NCBI RefSeq assembly: GCF_036588685.1 | Contig: NC_086386.1 | Span: 15,024,931 to 15,088,930, forward strand | Origin: Mytilus trossulus | Taxonomy: Eukaryota; Mollusca; Bivalvia; Mytilida; Mytilidae | Direction of reading: 5' to 3' | DNA length: 64,000 bases | Shown here: in pieces, positions 32,213 to 43,708 of the stretch | How the letters are laid out: each line of letters opens with the position of its first letter | Position numbering within the stretch: position 1 is the stretch's first letter | The notes under the pieces: model-generated | What the model was told of the DNA's origin: nothing | The model's input: only the letters and a program-made list of their open reading frames with translations | Database searches by the model: none | Made by a program: the position numbers and the translations under genes

Positions 32213-32524
32213 TGTCCTGTATTCGATAAAAACCTTCTTTCCTTTACGGGTAGACTTTATATACATAAATTAAGTGGTACAAGAAAAGCAAAATTAGTAT
32301 GTTAAATTTGATGTATGCCTTTTTGTGATTCTTCGTTACATTTGTTGTTTTTATAGTGATATTAAGATGGTAACACAATATTGACTGCTGTACCCCTATT
32401 TTTGACATTTTTACTTTTTGAGTATGTTTGTTTTGTTCATACATCGTTGACAATGTAATGGAATTTGATGCGACTGTCATACAAGTGAGAGGTTTAGCTA
32501 GCTATAAAACCAGGTTCAATCCAC

Positions 32525-32689
32525 CATTTTCTACATTAGAAAATGCCTGTACCAAGTCAGGAATATGACAGTTGTTATCCATTCGTTTGATGTATTTGGA
32601 CTTTTGATTTTGCCTTTTGAATTTGGATTTTCCTTTTTGAAATTTCCTCGGGGTTCAGTATTTTTATGTTTTTTACTTTTTTCTCTTTT
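32525..32689 (+). repeat. CTGTACCAAGTCAGG-family repeat
   Basis: 'GAAAATGCCTGTACCAAGTC' then 'GGAATATGACAGTTGTTATC' and 'TCCTCGGGGTTCAGTATTTT'. Relatives: 38040-38080 (+), 62815-62880 (+), and reverse-strand copies at 47690-47770, 52320-52350 and 61345-61370. I recognise it as very common in mussels; class uncertain. Confidence 0.65.
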
Positions 32690-32890
32690 CTAAAATGTCA
32701 GCAATATAGACGTCTTTGCTACTCTCAGACTTCCATCTGCCATGCTTTTTAATGCATCGTTCATTAACTTCTGAAGTAGCAGCAGCGGTTGCCTTACCGG
32801 CTAACAAGAAATGTAATCCCAAATTCAACGTAGATGCGATTAGTTTCAGTCTTCAATATATTTTCTCTAGCTGCTGTGTAACTAAGTAAA
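32690..32890 (-). pseudogene. DIRS tyrosine recombinase, C-terminal remnant
   Basis: The frame reads 'LNLGLHFLLAGKATAAATSE' then 'VNERCIKKHGRWKSESSKDVYIADILEK'. The pattern (G-L-H-x-L, a Gly/Ala-rich turn, A-A-x-S-x-V, K-K-H-G-R-W-K-S, then a Tyr) is the C-terminal half of the tyrosine recombinase catalytic domain, which in DIRS elements integrates the circular DNA copy. The H-x-x-R motif has lost its Arg (HFLL instead of H-x-L-R), so the remnant is inactive. Upstream of 32890 the frame decays into stops. Confidence 0.75.
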
Positions 32891-33199
32891 TAAGTTTAGC
32901 TATAGACCTGTGCCTAAATATAGGTCGAAATATGTAAAAAAAAAAACTGAATTCAGGTTCAATTTAGCCAAATTAATATAAGTCTTCAAAATACTGACTG
33001 GACATGATAAATGTGCTCCATCTGTTAAAACTTGAAAAGTATGCCTTGTTCGTATCACCATTTCTTGTGTCGAGAAGAAATGACGACATCTTTCCGGTTA
33101 AATCATAAAGAATATGGTATTTAGAAACTCTGCTTGCCTACACAGCTGCTCCGACATTCTGCCTCAATCCTATTCCTGCAAAATAGAATTACTACATCA

Positions 33200-34690
33200 A
33201 AACGCTAGCCTCATAGCTATCAATCAAAATTTTAGCACGGTGTGACCCCTGTTTTGAGAACACCGTTTTCCCTGCCCATTTGACGGTACAATAATTCTGA
33301 GGTAAATAATAAATGTTTCTTACAAAATCGAAAAATTCACCATATCTATGTAAAATAGGCCAATAAGGAGCAGAAGTCCACCCGGGAACGATCAGTGTTC
33401 CTTTTGCTTTGTCTTGTTTTAATTTATTAAGAGTCTTAGTTATTAAGATAGGTGGTGGTACAAGCCAGTTTACATCATTACCCCAAAACTGAGTGAAAGC
33501 ATCTACATCTTCTTTCCGTGGACACCATACTTTTGAATCAAATCTCTCACACTGAGAGTAAGAGTGTGTAGCAAAACTTTCTACAGTACAAATGTCCCAT
33601 AAATTTCACAAATAACGATAATATGAGGTTTCTATTCCCCAATCGTCATGATCCATGACTCTGCTCAGATAATCTGCATCATTATTTTTAGATCTTGGTA
33701 TCCAATTAGGTGTTAAGTTAATCTTTTGAACTTCGCAAAAATCAAGAATAGAGGAAGCAATTGATTGTAATTTCAATTACTTGCTACCTACTTTCACAAT
33801 ATGCTCAGCATTCTTGTTATCGGAATAATTCTATTTTTTTTTGTTTTCAGTGACATTTTTTAATGTCTTAAATACCCTTCTTACATATTCTTATTCTCTC
33901 CATGTAGAACTTTCACCCATTTCTGATTCGGTCCAATTACCAAATGTTTCAAAATTCTCAAAATGAGACTTAGTAAAAGGTGTAGTATAACCACCAAAGC
34001 CCACATCTGAGGCGTCACAAAAAATCTCACAGTCAAACAAAGTAGCGACTGTTACCGTGCTTATATTAGCACCTACTGTATTTATATTTCTACAGTGAAG
34101 ATTCCAGTACATTAATTCGCTTAACGCTTTGTGCGTTATTGTCACACAAGCTTGCCAACTGGCTTTAGACAACACAATCAGAAAGAAATCTAGTATTTCT
34201 ACGTACTACATTGCCAAAAATGGCGTGCATGGAAATAAGCTGACCAACAATACTTGCTATAAATCTAGCTCTAAATAAAAAATTTCCATTAGTCACTTGA
34301 AACAAATCAAAATGCAAAACAAAATCTATTTTTTCTATCCTTTCTTCCTTGACAAATATGCAACCATTTTTGGTGTTCCTAGTGAAACCTAGCCAATCTA
34401 GTTTTTGAATAGGAAACCACTGCGATTTTTTATGAGATATCAAAAATCTTTATCGCCCGCCTAATCTCTTGCCTTGAGATCTGAAATCTTCAACAACATC
34501 TCGCAAAACTTTTGAAAAAATATATCCTGCGGTTTTAAATTCCAAAGGGTAGAACAGCAAACACATAATATTTTACTGTATTATCAAAAAGCCATGAAAA
34601 ACCCAAATACTGTTGATGTTCTTTAAATATCTCGTTTTCATTGAAAAGTTCTCTAGCGACTTTACAATCTTCGTATTTAAACCTGTATTT
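33200..34690 (-). pseudogene. DIRS reverse transcriptase (3' part) and RNase H remnant
   Basis: From 34690 the reading runs 'YRFKYEDCKVARELF', 'QQYLGFSWLF' and 'FAVLPFGI' (RT motifs A-B region). The catalytic YIDD block is missing: the frame passes from 'FQISR/LGG' directly into 'KSQWFPIQKLDWLGF' (34400). Then come 'RARFIASIVGQLISMHAIFG' (34200-34260), the RNase H start 'CEIFCDASDVGFGGY' (34000) and 'NWTESEMGESSTWRE' (33900). 'PNWIPRSKNNDADYLSRVMD' (33680) and 'PPPILITKTLNKLKQDKAK' (33430) follow. These are the DIRS-type RT/RH signatures. Several frames and stops show long decay. Confidence 0.75.
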
Positions 34691-34949
34691 AATTAATGAA
34701 TGGCTATCATTTAATTTGTATTTATTGAACCGTTAAACGTTTTTTTGACTCTTCACATTGAATAATCCGCGAAGCGGATTATGTAAAATAGGCGAGTGAC
34801 TTATTTCAAAAAGACGCTTAGTTGACGACTTTAATGCACCCACCTAACACACGGCTATATTATATATCATTCGAAAGCTGATAATCTGTACTTTCTGTTT
34901 TGCCCGGTCGTAAAAAAATCGTACGGTGCATTTTCTGTTAAATAAAGGT

Positions 34950-36115
34950 TAAAAGTCATGAATTTTTTTTTCCAATTTTTGCGATTATTAAATATAACGC
35001 TATTTTCTAATTCTTGTAGCCTAAAATTTTGCAAACAATCATATGAACTTTATGGAACATGATACATAATTTCCAAATCAAACAACAAATAAGAAATTCG
35101 ATGCGCAAAATTTCCCGAAAATTGAAATTTATCACAAATCCTAAAAAAATGATATTTTTTTCAAAAAGCAAAATATAGCTTGGGGAATCGATATTCGTAT
35201 GCTAAAAAAAAAGATAAATGTTACATTTTAGGTCAAGGAATATTTTTTTTGTAATTTAAAGATGTTATTATTTATTTTTGTTCATGGAACAGTCTTCTAT
35301 TGAAGTGTTTGCAGTTGCCCAAAAATCTACCATCTTCAAATAGCGATCACTTTGTTAATTTATGTTAAAATAGCACATCGCTAATTGTGAATATAAGGGA
35401 GGAGAATGAGATTTCATAATAAAAGAAGTGATATTTAAAGTTAGCACATAATATATGCGAGGTAATTGAGGTTAAACTGTTTTTTACTAAGTCAAACTTT
35501 TTTTACTTTTTGTAATTATGTTTAAATGCAAACATGACTTTGCTACTAAATCGTAGGCAACATTGAAATAAGAAACCTTGGTTAGAAACACTTGGTTGTC
35601 TAGAGCGGGATATAAACGAACTAAATGAAATGCGGCTGTTTCTTATTTAGTTTAAAATCGTGTTATATTAAATCATATTAAATGTGTTTAAAAGTTTAAT
35701 CGCTTTTAAAATTTGAATAAAAGATGCTTTGAGAAATTTCTAAATAAGCTTTTTTAATACAAAAGCACGTCATTGTGGATGTAAAAAACTATAAGCAGTG
35801 TATAATAACAAAATAACAAAGTTAAATACCCTTCTTTAACTTAGAAGATCATTTGCTGTTTTAGGAGTGACTGTTTTCATGGTATGCTGTGTTTTGTGGA
35901 CTGTTGTTCGTCTCTTGGACTTTAATTTAATTTTGTTCATGGTTTTAATTAACTTTATTTGATTCATGGTTTTAGATGTTGATTGTCCCTTTGGTATTTT
36001 TTTTACTTTAAATCATTAAGTTGCAGTCATGAAAATCGGCCAAAAAACACCTCAAAGTAAAGTGAAGAAGATAAACGCAATAAGACAAATATCCGCGAAA
36101 ATACTAAGTAACCTT
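34950..36115. other. AT-rich interior of the 5.2 kb element
   Basis: No open frame over 60 codons with recognisable motifs and no known repeat. Confidence 0.4.
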
Positions 36116-36126
36116 ATTTGCTCACG

Positions 36127-36128
<2 letters not shown>

Positions 36129-36163
<35 letters not shown>
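36129..36163. repeat. (TA)n microsatellite
   Basis: About 17 TA units at the start of the duplicated segment. Confidence 0.95.
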
Positions 36164-36165
<2 letters not shown>

Positions 36166-36167
<2 letters not shown>

Positions 36168-37153
36168 GAGTCTAAATTGAAAACTACGTTCAAACCTATG
36201 ATTGCGTTGGATAAAAACCGCAATTTTTATACGTGTGCATGTTAAACAAATTTCGCTGTAGAAGGGTCTAAAAACAGCACAAACAACATTTTCCAAAAGA
36301 CCAAAAAAGTGAAAAAGTATATTTAAACAAAACGCATTTGACTAACAGGTCGAACAACTGATGTTCTTTAACCCTGCTGACTGCCATTGGCGATTGCCAA
36401 ATAAAATTGATCACAAGATGTAACAAAATGGATTTGCAAATAAATTTAATACTAAACAGAAAAACTTTTTAAACTTGTGGCCGCGATGTTATGCCACAAA
36501 CATACGGTGTCAATATATTTTAGTACACCAGATCCGGATTTCGACAATAAATGTCTCTTCAGTGATGTTAGGGATCGAAACGGAATTTGGAAGGCCATAC
36601 AAAGATTATCCTCATTTTTAGAAAGAGTATCCTCATTTTTAGAAAAAGTACCCTCATTTTTAGATAAACTCTTGAATTTAAAGAGTCAATATAGGATGAA
36701 CGGATCATATAAACCGGAGGGAAAATATGGTACAAAGCCCAACAAAAAATATAAACGAGTCTAAATTGAAAACTACGTTCAAACCTATGATTGCGTTGGA
36801 TAAAAACCGCAATTTTTATACGTGTGCATGTTAAACAAATTTCGCTGTAGAAGGGTCTAAAAACAGCACAAACAACATTTTCAAAAGACCAAAAAAGTGA
36901 AAAAGTATATTTAAACAAAACGCATTTGACTAACAGGTTGAACAACTGATGTTCTTTAACCCTGCTGACTGCCATTGGCGATTGCCAAATAAAATTGATC
37001 ACAAGTATAACAAAATGGATTTTCAAATAAATTTAATACTAAACAGAAAAACGTTTTAAACTTGTGGCCGCGGCGATGTTATGCCACAAACATACGGTGT
37101 CAATATATTTTAGTACACCAGATCCGGATTTCGACAATAAATGTCTCTTCAGA
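36166..37153. repeat. Direct duplication of a ~390-400 bp segment with 21-bp triplication between
   Basis: 36166-36564 and 36755-37153 are nearly identical, from 'GAGTCTAAATTGAAAACTAC' through 'AACCCTGCTGACTGCCATTG' to 'CCAGATCCGGATTTCGACAA'. Both end in the reverse complement of the 8866-8945 repeat tail. Between them, 36607-36672 contains three 21-bp direct repeats (core CCTCATTTTTAGA) which in the plus frame 36477-36764 read SSFLERV, SSFLEKV, PSFLDKL. The frames here derive from the repeat and I do not call a gene. Confidence 0.8.
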
Positions 37154-37444
37154 TATATATATAACCAAATCGTTATCATGATACATTTAGCTACACTGAT
37201 ATATCATTTTAAAACCTTTTACTACTTGAATAGTGACAAAATATACTATAGGGACACCAAACTCATAAATAAAACGTACTGACAAAGCCGGGCAACAAAC
37301 GAACAAGACAACCAACAGTATACAAAACACAACATATAAAGCTACAGATTGAGTAACACAATCTCCCCAAATTTTTTTAGTGAACTCAAGGGCTCTAAAA
37401 GGGTAGCCAGATTATGTTCCACATGTGACAACCGTCTTAGTTTA

Positions 37445-37788
37445 AACATATTTATTTATAGTGGATTGGGAAACACGTTTGCAACTTAAATTAATCTCTT
37501 TCTACTTTGCGTGTGCAAGTGCTGCCTTGTAGCGGCATTAGTCTGCTCTTTTTCTAAATCTACAAACGTGTGTTTAACGTGCAAAAGATATGGCTCTCTC
37601 TTTACACGACTCAGCCATTTATCGTCAACTTCCGACGGACTTTCATTGTTTCCTTAAGGCTATACTCACAAATGGTATCTAGGAAGAGCCGTAAATTCCG
37701 TCCCTGAAATTTCCATCACGGAACGGGAATCAAACCTGGAACCTTTGGGTTAGTAGTTCGATGCACTTACCACTACACAACTGCTCTC
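37445..37788 (-). repeat. tRNA-derived SINE
   Basis: Read on the minus strand, the 5' end carries RNA polymerase III promoter boxes: an A-box-like 'TGTGTAGTGGTAAGTGC' and a B-box-like 'GGTTTGATTCC' about 35 bp later. A ~230 bp body follows ('GGCTGAGTCGTGTAAAGAGA', 'GCCGCTACAAGGCAGCACTT') and a 3' tail ending 'CACTATAAATAAATATG'. Size (~344 bp) and body match a SINE I know from bivalves, possibly of the V-SINE/RUDI or MetaSINE type; which one is not decided. Confidence 0.75.
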
Positions 37789-38089
37789 TTTTACCCGTCG
37801 TGTGGCTCATGTATTTCCTAACTCGGTGCCAAGCCTTATTCGGTTGGTGACATTCACGGCAGAGATGACGGCAATTTGGTTACGTCGATGGAACTTATCA
37901 GTCGTCATCTGGCGAAACAGATATCTCATAATTGTCAACCAACTAGTAGTGGCGTCCATGAAATTTTCAAAGGGCTGATTTCAACTTTGCATTTGAACTC
38001 TGGTTTAGAACTATGTTTAAGCCACAATTTTTCTTCAAATGTCCTGTACCAAGTCAGGCATATGACAGTTGGTATCGAATAATCTGTTT

Positions 38090-39540
38090 CTTTGTATGTT
38101 GGCGTGAGTTTTTTTGTAGCAGTTCAGTGTTTCTGTTATATCGTTGTGTTCCTCTTATAGTTGATGCGTTTCCCTAGTTTTTGCTTTGTGACCCGGATTT
38201 ATTTCAGTTACTAGTAAATCGATTGATTACTTTTGAAAAGCAGTATACTATAGTTGCCTTTATTTCAAAGGAGTTGCGGCTCAATGAAATTGGTCTCCTC
38301 CTTTAGTAGTATAGATATGCAGGCGTTGCTATAATGTTGTTAGATGGAAATGAGAAGTTTATAATTTTTTAGTAAGGGGTGGTTTTATGGGTTGTTTTAT
38401 GCACATTTCTCTTGTCGTAAAACTTTTTCTCAACCAACCCTCATCATCGATTTCAAGATACGTGATGGAGTAAACTATATCTGTTGGGTATTTTATTTCC
38501 AATTTCAATGGAAAATACGAGTCCAACATTGTCACAAATTTTGCACTCTTTAGTGAGATGACATCCTCTACATAGTGGAAAGTGAAGTTTCAAGATAATG
38601 ATAGCTTCTCTGCAGTTGTCATCAGAAGCTCTTGCATAAAGTCATTCTCGTTTGAAAAATGAACTAGTCATTCAAGCTATTCAGGAAGTCTAGTTGTAAC
38701 TAGAATCTTTGCGTATAAATGGATATTTTTTCTTCAAAATTATTCTTATCTTTTGAATTAATACATGTAAACAATGAACAACGCAATTCAAGCAATCAGG
38801 AAATCAAGTTTTATAATGTGTTTACTAGGTTTTTTTAACTTCTTTGAAAATTAAATTTTCATCAATTTATTTTTATTTATTTTGGTCTAAATTTTTAATT
38901 CACATAAAATTAATAAAAAGGTTTTTCACTACATCAATATCTATAATGAAGCTACAAATCAAACAATTAGAAAAGTCAAAATAAGTTTATTTCAGACTAG
39001 TAGTTACAATGCAGATTGCAATTTTTTAGTTTCACCCCCTGTATTTCAAGCAATAAGATGATTCGCGCACATATTTGTTTACTCTAATTTTTTCAGATTC
39101 TTAAGAATTTGTTTATTAAATATTATATTGACCACATACAATGTTTAGATAGGAAGAAATTCTTAAAAGCAATGTTTTCGCAGATGGCGGAATTTTGGGC
39201 AACTGTATGAGTTGTTATGATTTGCTGTTTGATTAGAAGTAAGCATACTTTTAGGAAATTTTATGATGTCAAAAACTTCTTTGATAGTCATTACAGGGTA
39301 TTACTTAGTTTAAAGTGATTAGCAGTTGCACCAAAAAGAAAAATTTGGGTTTTCACACATTTTGTTTACTTTTCCTCGAATTTCAGGAAACATGTGCTCT
39401 GTCAAAAACACGCTTTGAATATTAAAACATGCATTTGAATAATGACTGTTAGTCACTCTACTAAAAGTTTAAATTGCTTGCATATGTGAATTAAGTATAT
39501 AAAAGTCATATAATGCAATCAGGCTGAAATCTTTGAAAAT
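38090..39540. other. Unassigned DNA in the right half of the 5.2 kb element
   Basis: AT-rich, no gene recognised. A CTGTACCAAGTCAGG-family fragment precedes it (38040-38080). Confidence 0.4.
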
Positions 39541-39921
39541 ATGCACTTATTCGTCCTTGGCCTTTGATCTCGATTTGACGGAAATTGCACTGTACGAATT
39601 TTGTACGACCGGGCAAAACAGATAGTACAGATGTGTAGCTTTAAAATGATATATAATTTAGTCGTGTGTTAGGTAGGTGCATTAAAAATTTAATTTTATG
39701 GTTTAAGTCACTCGCCTAAAATGTGAAGAGTCAAAAATAGTTAAAATCAAAATAAATTATTGCCATTCATTATATATTATTTTTATTAACAATAACAACG
39801 TACACAGAAGTTGGCGTATGAAAATACAACGTCAGAGTGGGCGTGTCGCCATAAAATTTGACAACATTGAAAATAAAACTAATAATTCTAACCAATCAGA
39901 AGACAGTAAATACACCAAATT

Positions 39922-40200
39922 TATTTATATAAGTGTGGATTTTTGTGACGACAGTCCAGGAAGAGTCTGGGTCTACTCAATTTGTTGAAGGCTACCGTAT
40001 GAGTGTTAACGACATACGGTATAGTACTTACTTCTTTAATACAACATTTTTCAATAGGTTTAAATTTCTGATGAAACAAAATCTTTGTTGTCTAATGAAG
40101 ATTTGTTGTTTTTAATATGTACACGGTCAGGTTCTGTTCTAAACAGTAATTTGTAACCGTTCTCGATTATGCCGAGAATGTATTGATTATCAGTTATTTC
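39922..40200 (-). pseudogene. DIRS reverse transcriptase, N-terminal remnant
   Basis: Reads 'YILGIIENGYKLLFRTEPDR', 'NNKSSLDNKDFVSSEI', 'IPYVVNTHTVAFNK' and 'RPRLFLDCRHKNPHLYK' on the minus strand with small frame changes. This is the fingers region of a DIRS-type RT. It ends precisely at the 5.2 kb insertion. Confidence 0.75.
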
Positions 40201-40499
40201 CATTTATCTAACCTGATCTACTTACAGTTGTGCCAGGTAAGTATAAAACATTATCAGATGACAACTGTTCAGTCGTTACATTCTTGTTTTGTGTGTCGTA
40301 TTTGCTCGTTATTGAGACAGAAGGCACACTAGTACATGTATATTTAAAACTAACACTATTTATCTTTGCTTCAGAAGATAACAAATCGTTATTTAAAGGT
40401 AATAATTTGATGTACTTATCTTTGACTTCTTACTTTGTAAACAATTGTCACTCAAATGGCCTCTGTTTCCTCAAGTGAAACATCTACCAGGCTTGTAGT

Positions 40500-41080
40500 T
40501 TGAGTTCTTGTCTTCAGAGCTCCTGTCTTTGTTATATGAAAATGGTCTTGGACGCTTTTTCGCCTTTTCCGCTTTGGATTTTCTTTCAGCTCTAGATTAG
40601 GCTCTATTCATACGTTTCTCGTCCTCAGAATCGTCTGCTATGGGATTTGTAATGTGTTCCTGCACAACACGCCTTCCTAACTCGGTAGAATCCGCTAACT
40701 TAATAAGCTTCTGGCGCTCTTAAATTAAGTCTATACCTTCCGATATCTTGTCCACTGCCGCGGCTACTTTGGCGATACTGACATCAGGAGTATCCAGCAA
40801 GAGACGGGCCTCCGTTAACTTGGAAATTACTTTCACACTGTGTCGAAACTCATTTTCATTGCCTTTTCTTTGAAACTTATAATTGTCCGACTCAAATTTG
40901 CTGATCTGTGCGTTGGAAATATCAAACTGAGACTGTTGAATGTTGAATTGTAAACGATACAATCTTGAGTCCATCAGTGCGCTCATATTGTTCAATATGT
41001 CCTGTTGAGAACTAGCGATGACACATTTTAACCTCGTTTGAAATGGTTTCCCGAATCGGAGAATCTAACCCGGTGTCCAT
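40500..41080 (-). pseudogene. DIRS gag-like protein remnant
   Basis: From an ATG at 41080 the sequence gives 'MDTGLDSPIRETISNEVK'. After a frame change come 'QQDILNNMSALMDSRL' and a long helical, charged stretch (40720-40995; 'YKFQRKGNENEFRHSVKVI', 'KISEGIDLI'). After an in-frame TAA follow 'ERQKLIKLADSTELGRRVVQ' and 'EHITNPIADDSEDEKRMNRA'. This heptad-like protein is what precedes the RT in mollusc DIRS elements and presumably packages the RNA. At least two stops and one frameshift. Confidence 0.7.
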
Positions 41081-41369
41081 ATCCTGACACTACGACTGTT
41101 GGGTAGAAAGTGAAGACTTTCAAAATAATAAGAAAATGCATACGCATCGTTAATACAAATGTTTCCTGCTATTCGTTGAAACGCGGGAAAATGTAATTTT
41201 TAACAATGCAAAAGAAAATTGTCGCAATGCATTTATTTATGTTTATAACATGTATAATACTACTTGAATATCTAGTTATAACATCATTTTCATATTTATT
41301 TTGGAAAATTTTTGGAAGTCCTGGGGGACAAGTTTCAAACGGTACCAACTTTAGATCATAAATATGTTT

Positions 41370-41654
41370 TTACCCATAGTGTATGAAACATTTTGGGACA
41401 TTTTCTATTTTAAAATGTGTAATGTGAGAGCCTTTAACAAAACATGCTGGTCCAATATCTTTTCTTTGTGAATTGCCTGTAAAGGTCAGCATAATGTTAT
41501 AAAACTGGTCACCATAAAAATAATCAAGAAAGTTTGTAAAAGCTTGCTGAACTTCTTCATTTACTCTGTGTAAGGGTTGATAATGTGATATTCTATTATT
41601 TCTCAATATGGTTTTGACGGAAAATCTGTTATTTTCCAGTTTTACAGCTTGCAC
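41370..41654 (-). pseudogene. Unrecognised ORF downstream of the gypsy chromodomain
   Basis: A 94-codon open frame with 'NEEVQQAFTNFLDYFYGDQF' and 'GPACFVKGSHITHFKIENVP'. It looks like ordinary globular protein rather than random translation and lies directly after the pol remnant on the same strand. It could be the end of the gypsy polyprotein, a third ORF, or an unrelated exon. No family recognised. Confidence 0.35.
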
Positions 41655-41789
41655 TGGAAATTTATCCCAATTTTTTTTTAGTCTTTGTTTATATTTAACA
41701 TCACTGTTTTGGTCTATTGCAGTTACATTTTGTGGTTCATTTGAAGATTCAAAAAATTTATGTTTGTTTCCTAGTAATAGTTTTTTCTC

Positions 41790-42372
41790 TTTTTACCAGT
41801 ATGCGTTCTGTTTTCATGAAATTCTCTTCTCATATTCTCTGGGATTTTATCTTGGTGTACCCATTCAGTTTTTGACATGTTTTAAATTTTCATTTTGTAG
41901 CATAGTTTCTTGTTTACCCATGCCGATGATATAAACTTTTCAACATCATCAGGTGTAATTTGTATTTCTGTTGTAGCTTGTTGAGCAGTTTTGTTTGTAT
42001 TTTGTTTGTTTTCTCTTGAATTGTCAGGAGGCACTGCTTTATTTTGCTTTGAAAGTTTTGATTGACAATGTTTGTTTTTATTATTTCTGGATGCATTTTT
42101 GGGTTGAGAATTAGATTTTGTGTCTTGATTTTCATGGCCTTCATTCTGAACTTGTTTATTTTCACCTTCATCATCCTCATCTTCTTCAAATGGATCATCA
42201 GTGTCATCTAGGAGGTAGTCAGGGCGGTCTGTTTTACTGTTAAATACTTTCAGACGACTTGCATTAACTAATTTCTTTGAGATTTTGTTATTGCTGTCCC
42301 TTCTTAGTTTAAAAACATTACAGTCTTGGGATCCAAGATCTGTTATTGTAAATGGGCCTGTCCACCTAACTT
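41790..42372 (-). pseudogene. Gypsy integrase C-terminus: GPY/F-like module, acidic linker, chromodomain
   Basis: 'VRWTGPFTITDLGSQ' and 'CNVFKLRRDS' (42300-42370) form the GPY/F-like module after the integrase core. An acidic then Asn/Lys/Gln-rich linker follows (42000-42200). A segment with 'DDVEKFISSAWVNKKLCYKM' and 'MSKTEWVHQDKIPENMRREF' (41810-41950) has the V-E-K-I / Y-x-V-K / W spacing of a chromodomain, which in chromoviruses steers integration to marked chromatin. A TAA interrupts it. The chromodomain call is from pattern only. Confidence 0.6.
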
Positions 42373-43661
42373 TTAATTTTGGACTTTGAGTCCTTTCTTA
42401 ACCTTTTTACAAAATAGCATTACTTTATCACCAGGTAAATATGTGGGTTTTACTGCTCTTCTGTCATGCTGTGTTTTGTATTTTGCTTGTGCTCTTGTTT
42501 TGTTTTCTGCAGCAACATCCCTTGTCAATAGGAGGTCATTAATAAATTTATTGAGGTATTCTCTATGATTTTTAGACATTGTTGACTTTGGAATTAAGGC
42601 AACATCAATAGGTGCTCTTATTTCTTGTCCACAGAGAAGGTGGAAAGGTGAGTACTGATTAGACTGAGTAGCTGGTGTCATTCTATAAGCCATCATTATA
42701 GGTGCTATATAGTTTGGCCAATTAGTCTGTTTTTCTAGTTGAGCTCTCAATGATTGGACAATGAATGAGTACATCTGTTCACATGCTGCATTTGTTTGTG
42801 GATGATATGCACTTGTATAGTGGCGTTTGATTTGGAGAAGCTCACATAAAGCTTCAACAAGCTTGGAAAGAAAATTGGCTCCTTGATCAGATACAATACA
42901 GCGTGGTGCACCAAAAAGGGCAATTATCTCTCTAAACAGGATGTTGGCTACTTCTGTTGCTTTTTTTTTGTTCTCATGGGAAAAGCTTCACACCATTTAG
43001 ATCCTATATCAACTACCAACAGCAAATAGCGATATTTTTCTGGAGTCTCTGGCAGTTCTAAAATATCCATATGCCATCTGGAAAATACTTGGATTAAGCG
43101 GTACTGGATGGCTGTGTGTGTCTCTTTTAGATCTTTGAGAGATTTCACATGTCTTAATGCATGTCTTTATATCAGTGTACATATTTGGCTTGTAATTTCG
43201 TTGACGCACAGCTTCATATGTCCTTTCTTCTCCTTGGTGACATCCAACAACATTGTCATGGAAAGCTTCTAGTAACTCCTTCCGTAGGGTTCTTGGTAAG
43301 GCTTACTGCTTGACCATGTTTTGTCCTTTTGGTAAGCTTCTCGATCTTGCATTACAAAATGATAAATTATGCCATTATCAATTTCGTAACGGAAAGCTTT
43401 CGCATCCAGTCGTCTAGCTTTCTGTCTTTCCTCAGGTACTTGGCCATCTAATTTGTAATTAAAGCTTTCAACAAAATCTGGGAAATGTCTCTGAAGGTGC
43501 CGCAATGTTTTAAGTTTCTTAAACTGTTCTGGGTCAATGTTTTCTAATGTTTCATCATCCTCATTACCAGTATCTGTTATTGTAAGAATGTTTGGTTGCT
43601 GTTCGTCATCTCCTATGTAATCAAATGTTCTGAGTTCGTACTTCTTATTGCTCATGATCAT
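42373..43661 (-). pseudogene. Gypsy integrase with N-terminal linker
   Basis: 43661-43269 holds the RNase H-integrase linker ('EQFKKLKTLRHLQRHFPDFV'). Then the zinc-binding region: 'HDNVVGCHQGEERTYEAVRQ' (43210-43260) and the C-x3-C of 'CIKTCEISQRSK' (43150). The catalytic core has 'RWHMDILELPETPEKYRYLL' (first Asp), 'CIVSDQGANFLSKLVEAL' (second Asp, about 42890) and 'AYHPQTNAACEQMYSFIVQS' (Glu, about 42790). 'TNWPNYIAPIMMAYR' and 'KVMLFCKKVKKGLK' follow. The DDE residues survive, but the frame shifts near 43265, 43150 and 42960. Confidence 0.8.
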
Positions 43662-43708
43662 AGCTGTAACTGTTTGTTCAATTTCAGACTGCAGAAAATT
43701 TTCTGGGC

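Larger units (their letters stand above)
34691..39921. mobile_element. 5.2 kb element with long inverted repeats inserted in the DIRS RT
   Basis: The DIRS RT frame stops after 'DCRHKNPHLYK' at about 39925 and resumes at 'RFKYED' near 34680, so everything between is an insertion. TATTT occurs at both edges (34686-34690, 39922-39926). Inverted repeats match over about 260 bp, with some gaps. Left 'TTTGACTCTTCACATT', 'GGCGAGTGACTTA', 'ACCTAACACACGGCTA', 'CTGTTTTGCCCGGTCGTA' have counterparts read inward from about 39780 down to 39550. The right edge has about 140 bp not matched on the left, so exact ends are uncertain. No transposase found. Contents: a duplicated 390 bp segment, a SINE and AT-rich filler. 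Confidence 0.65.
32690..41080 (-). mobile_element. Degenerate DIRS-like tyrosine-recombinase retroelement, split by an insertion
   Basis: Minus-strand order gag (41080-40500), N-terminal RT (about 40190-39922), [insertion 34691-39921], rest of RT and RNase H (34690-33200), tyrosine recombinase (32890-32690). All parts match the DIRS-like elements common in molluscs and carry numerous stops. Terminal repeats could not be identified. Without the insertion the element would be about 3.2 kb of remnant. Confidence 0.75.

Noticed and set aside
37700..37788. Functional tRNA gene
   Set aside because: A- and B-box-like sequences are present but no cloverleaf acceptor stem closes; the long conserved body downstream shows a SINE.
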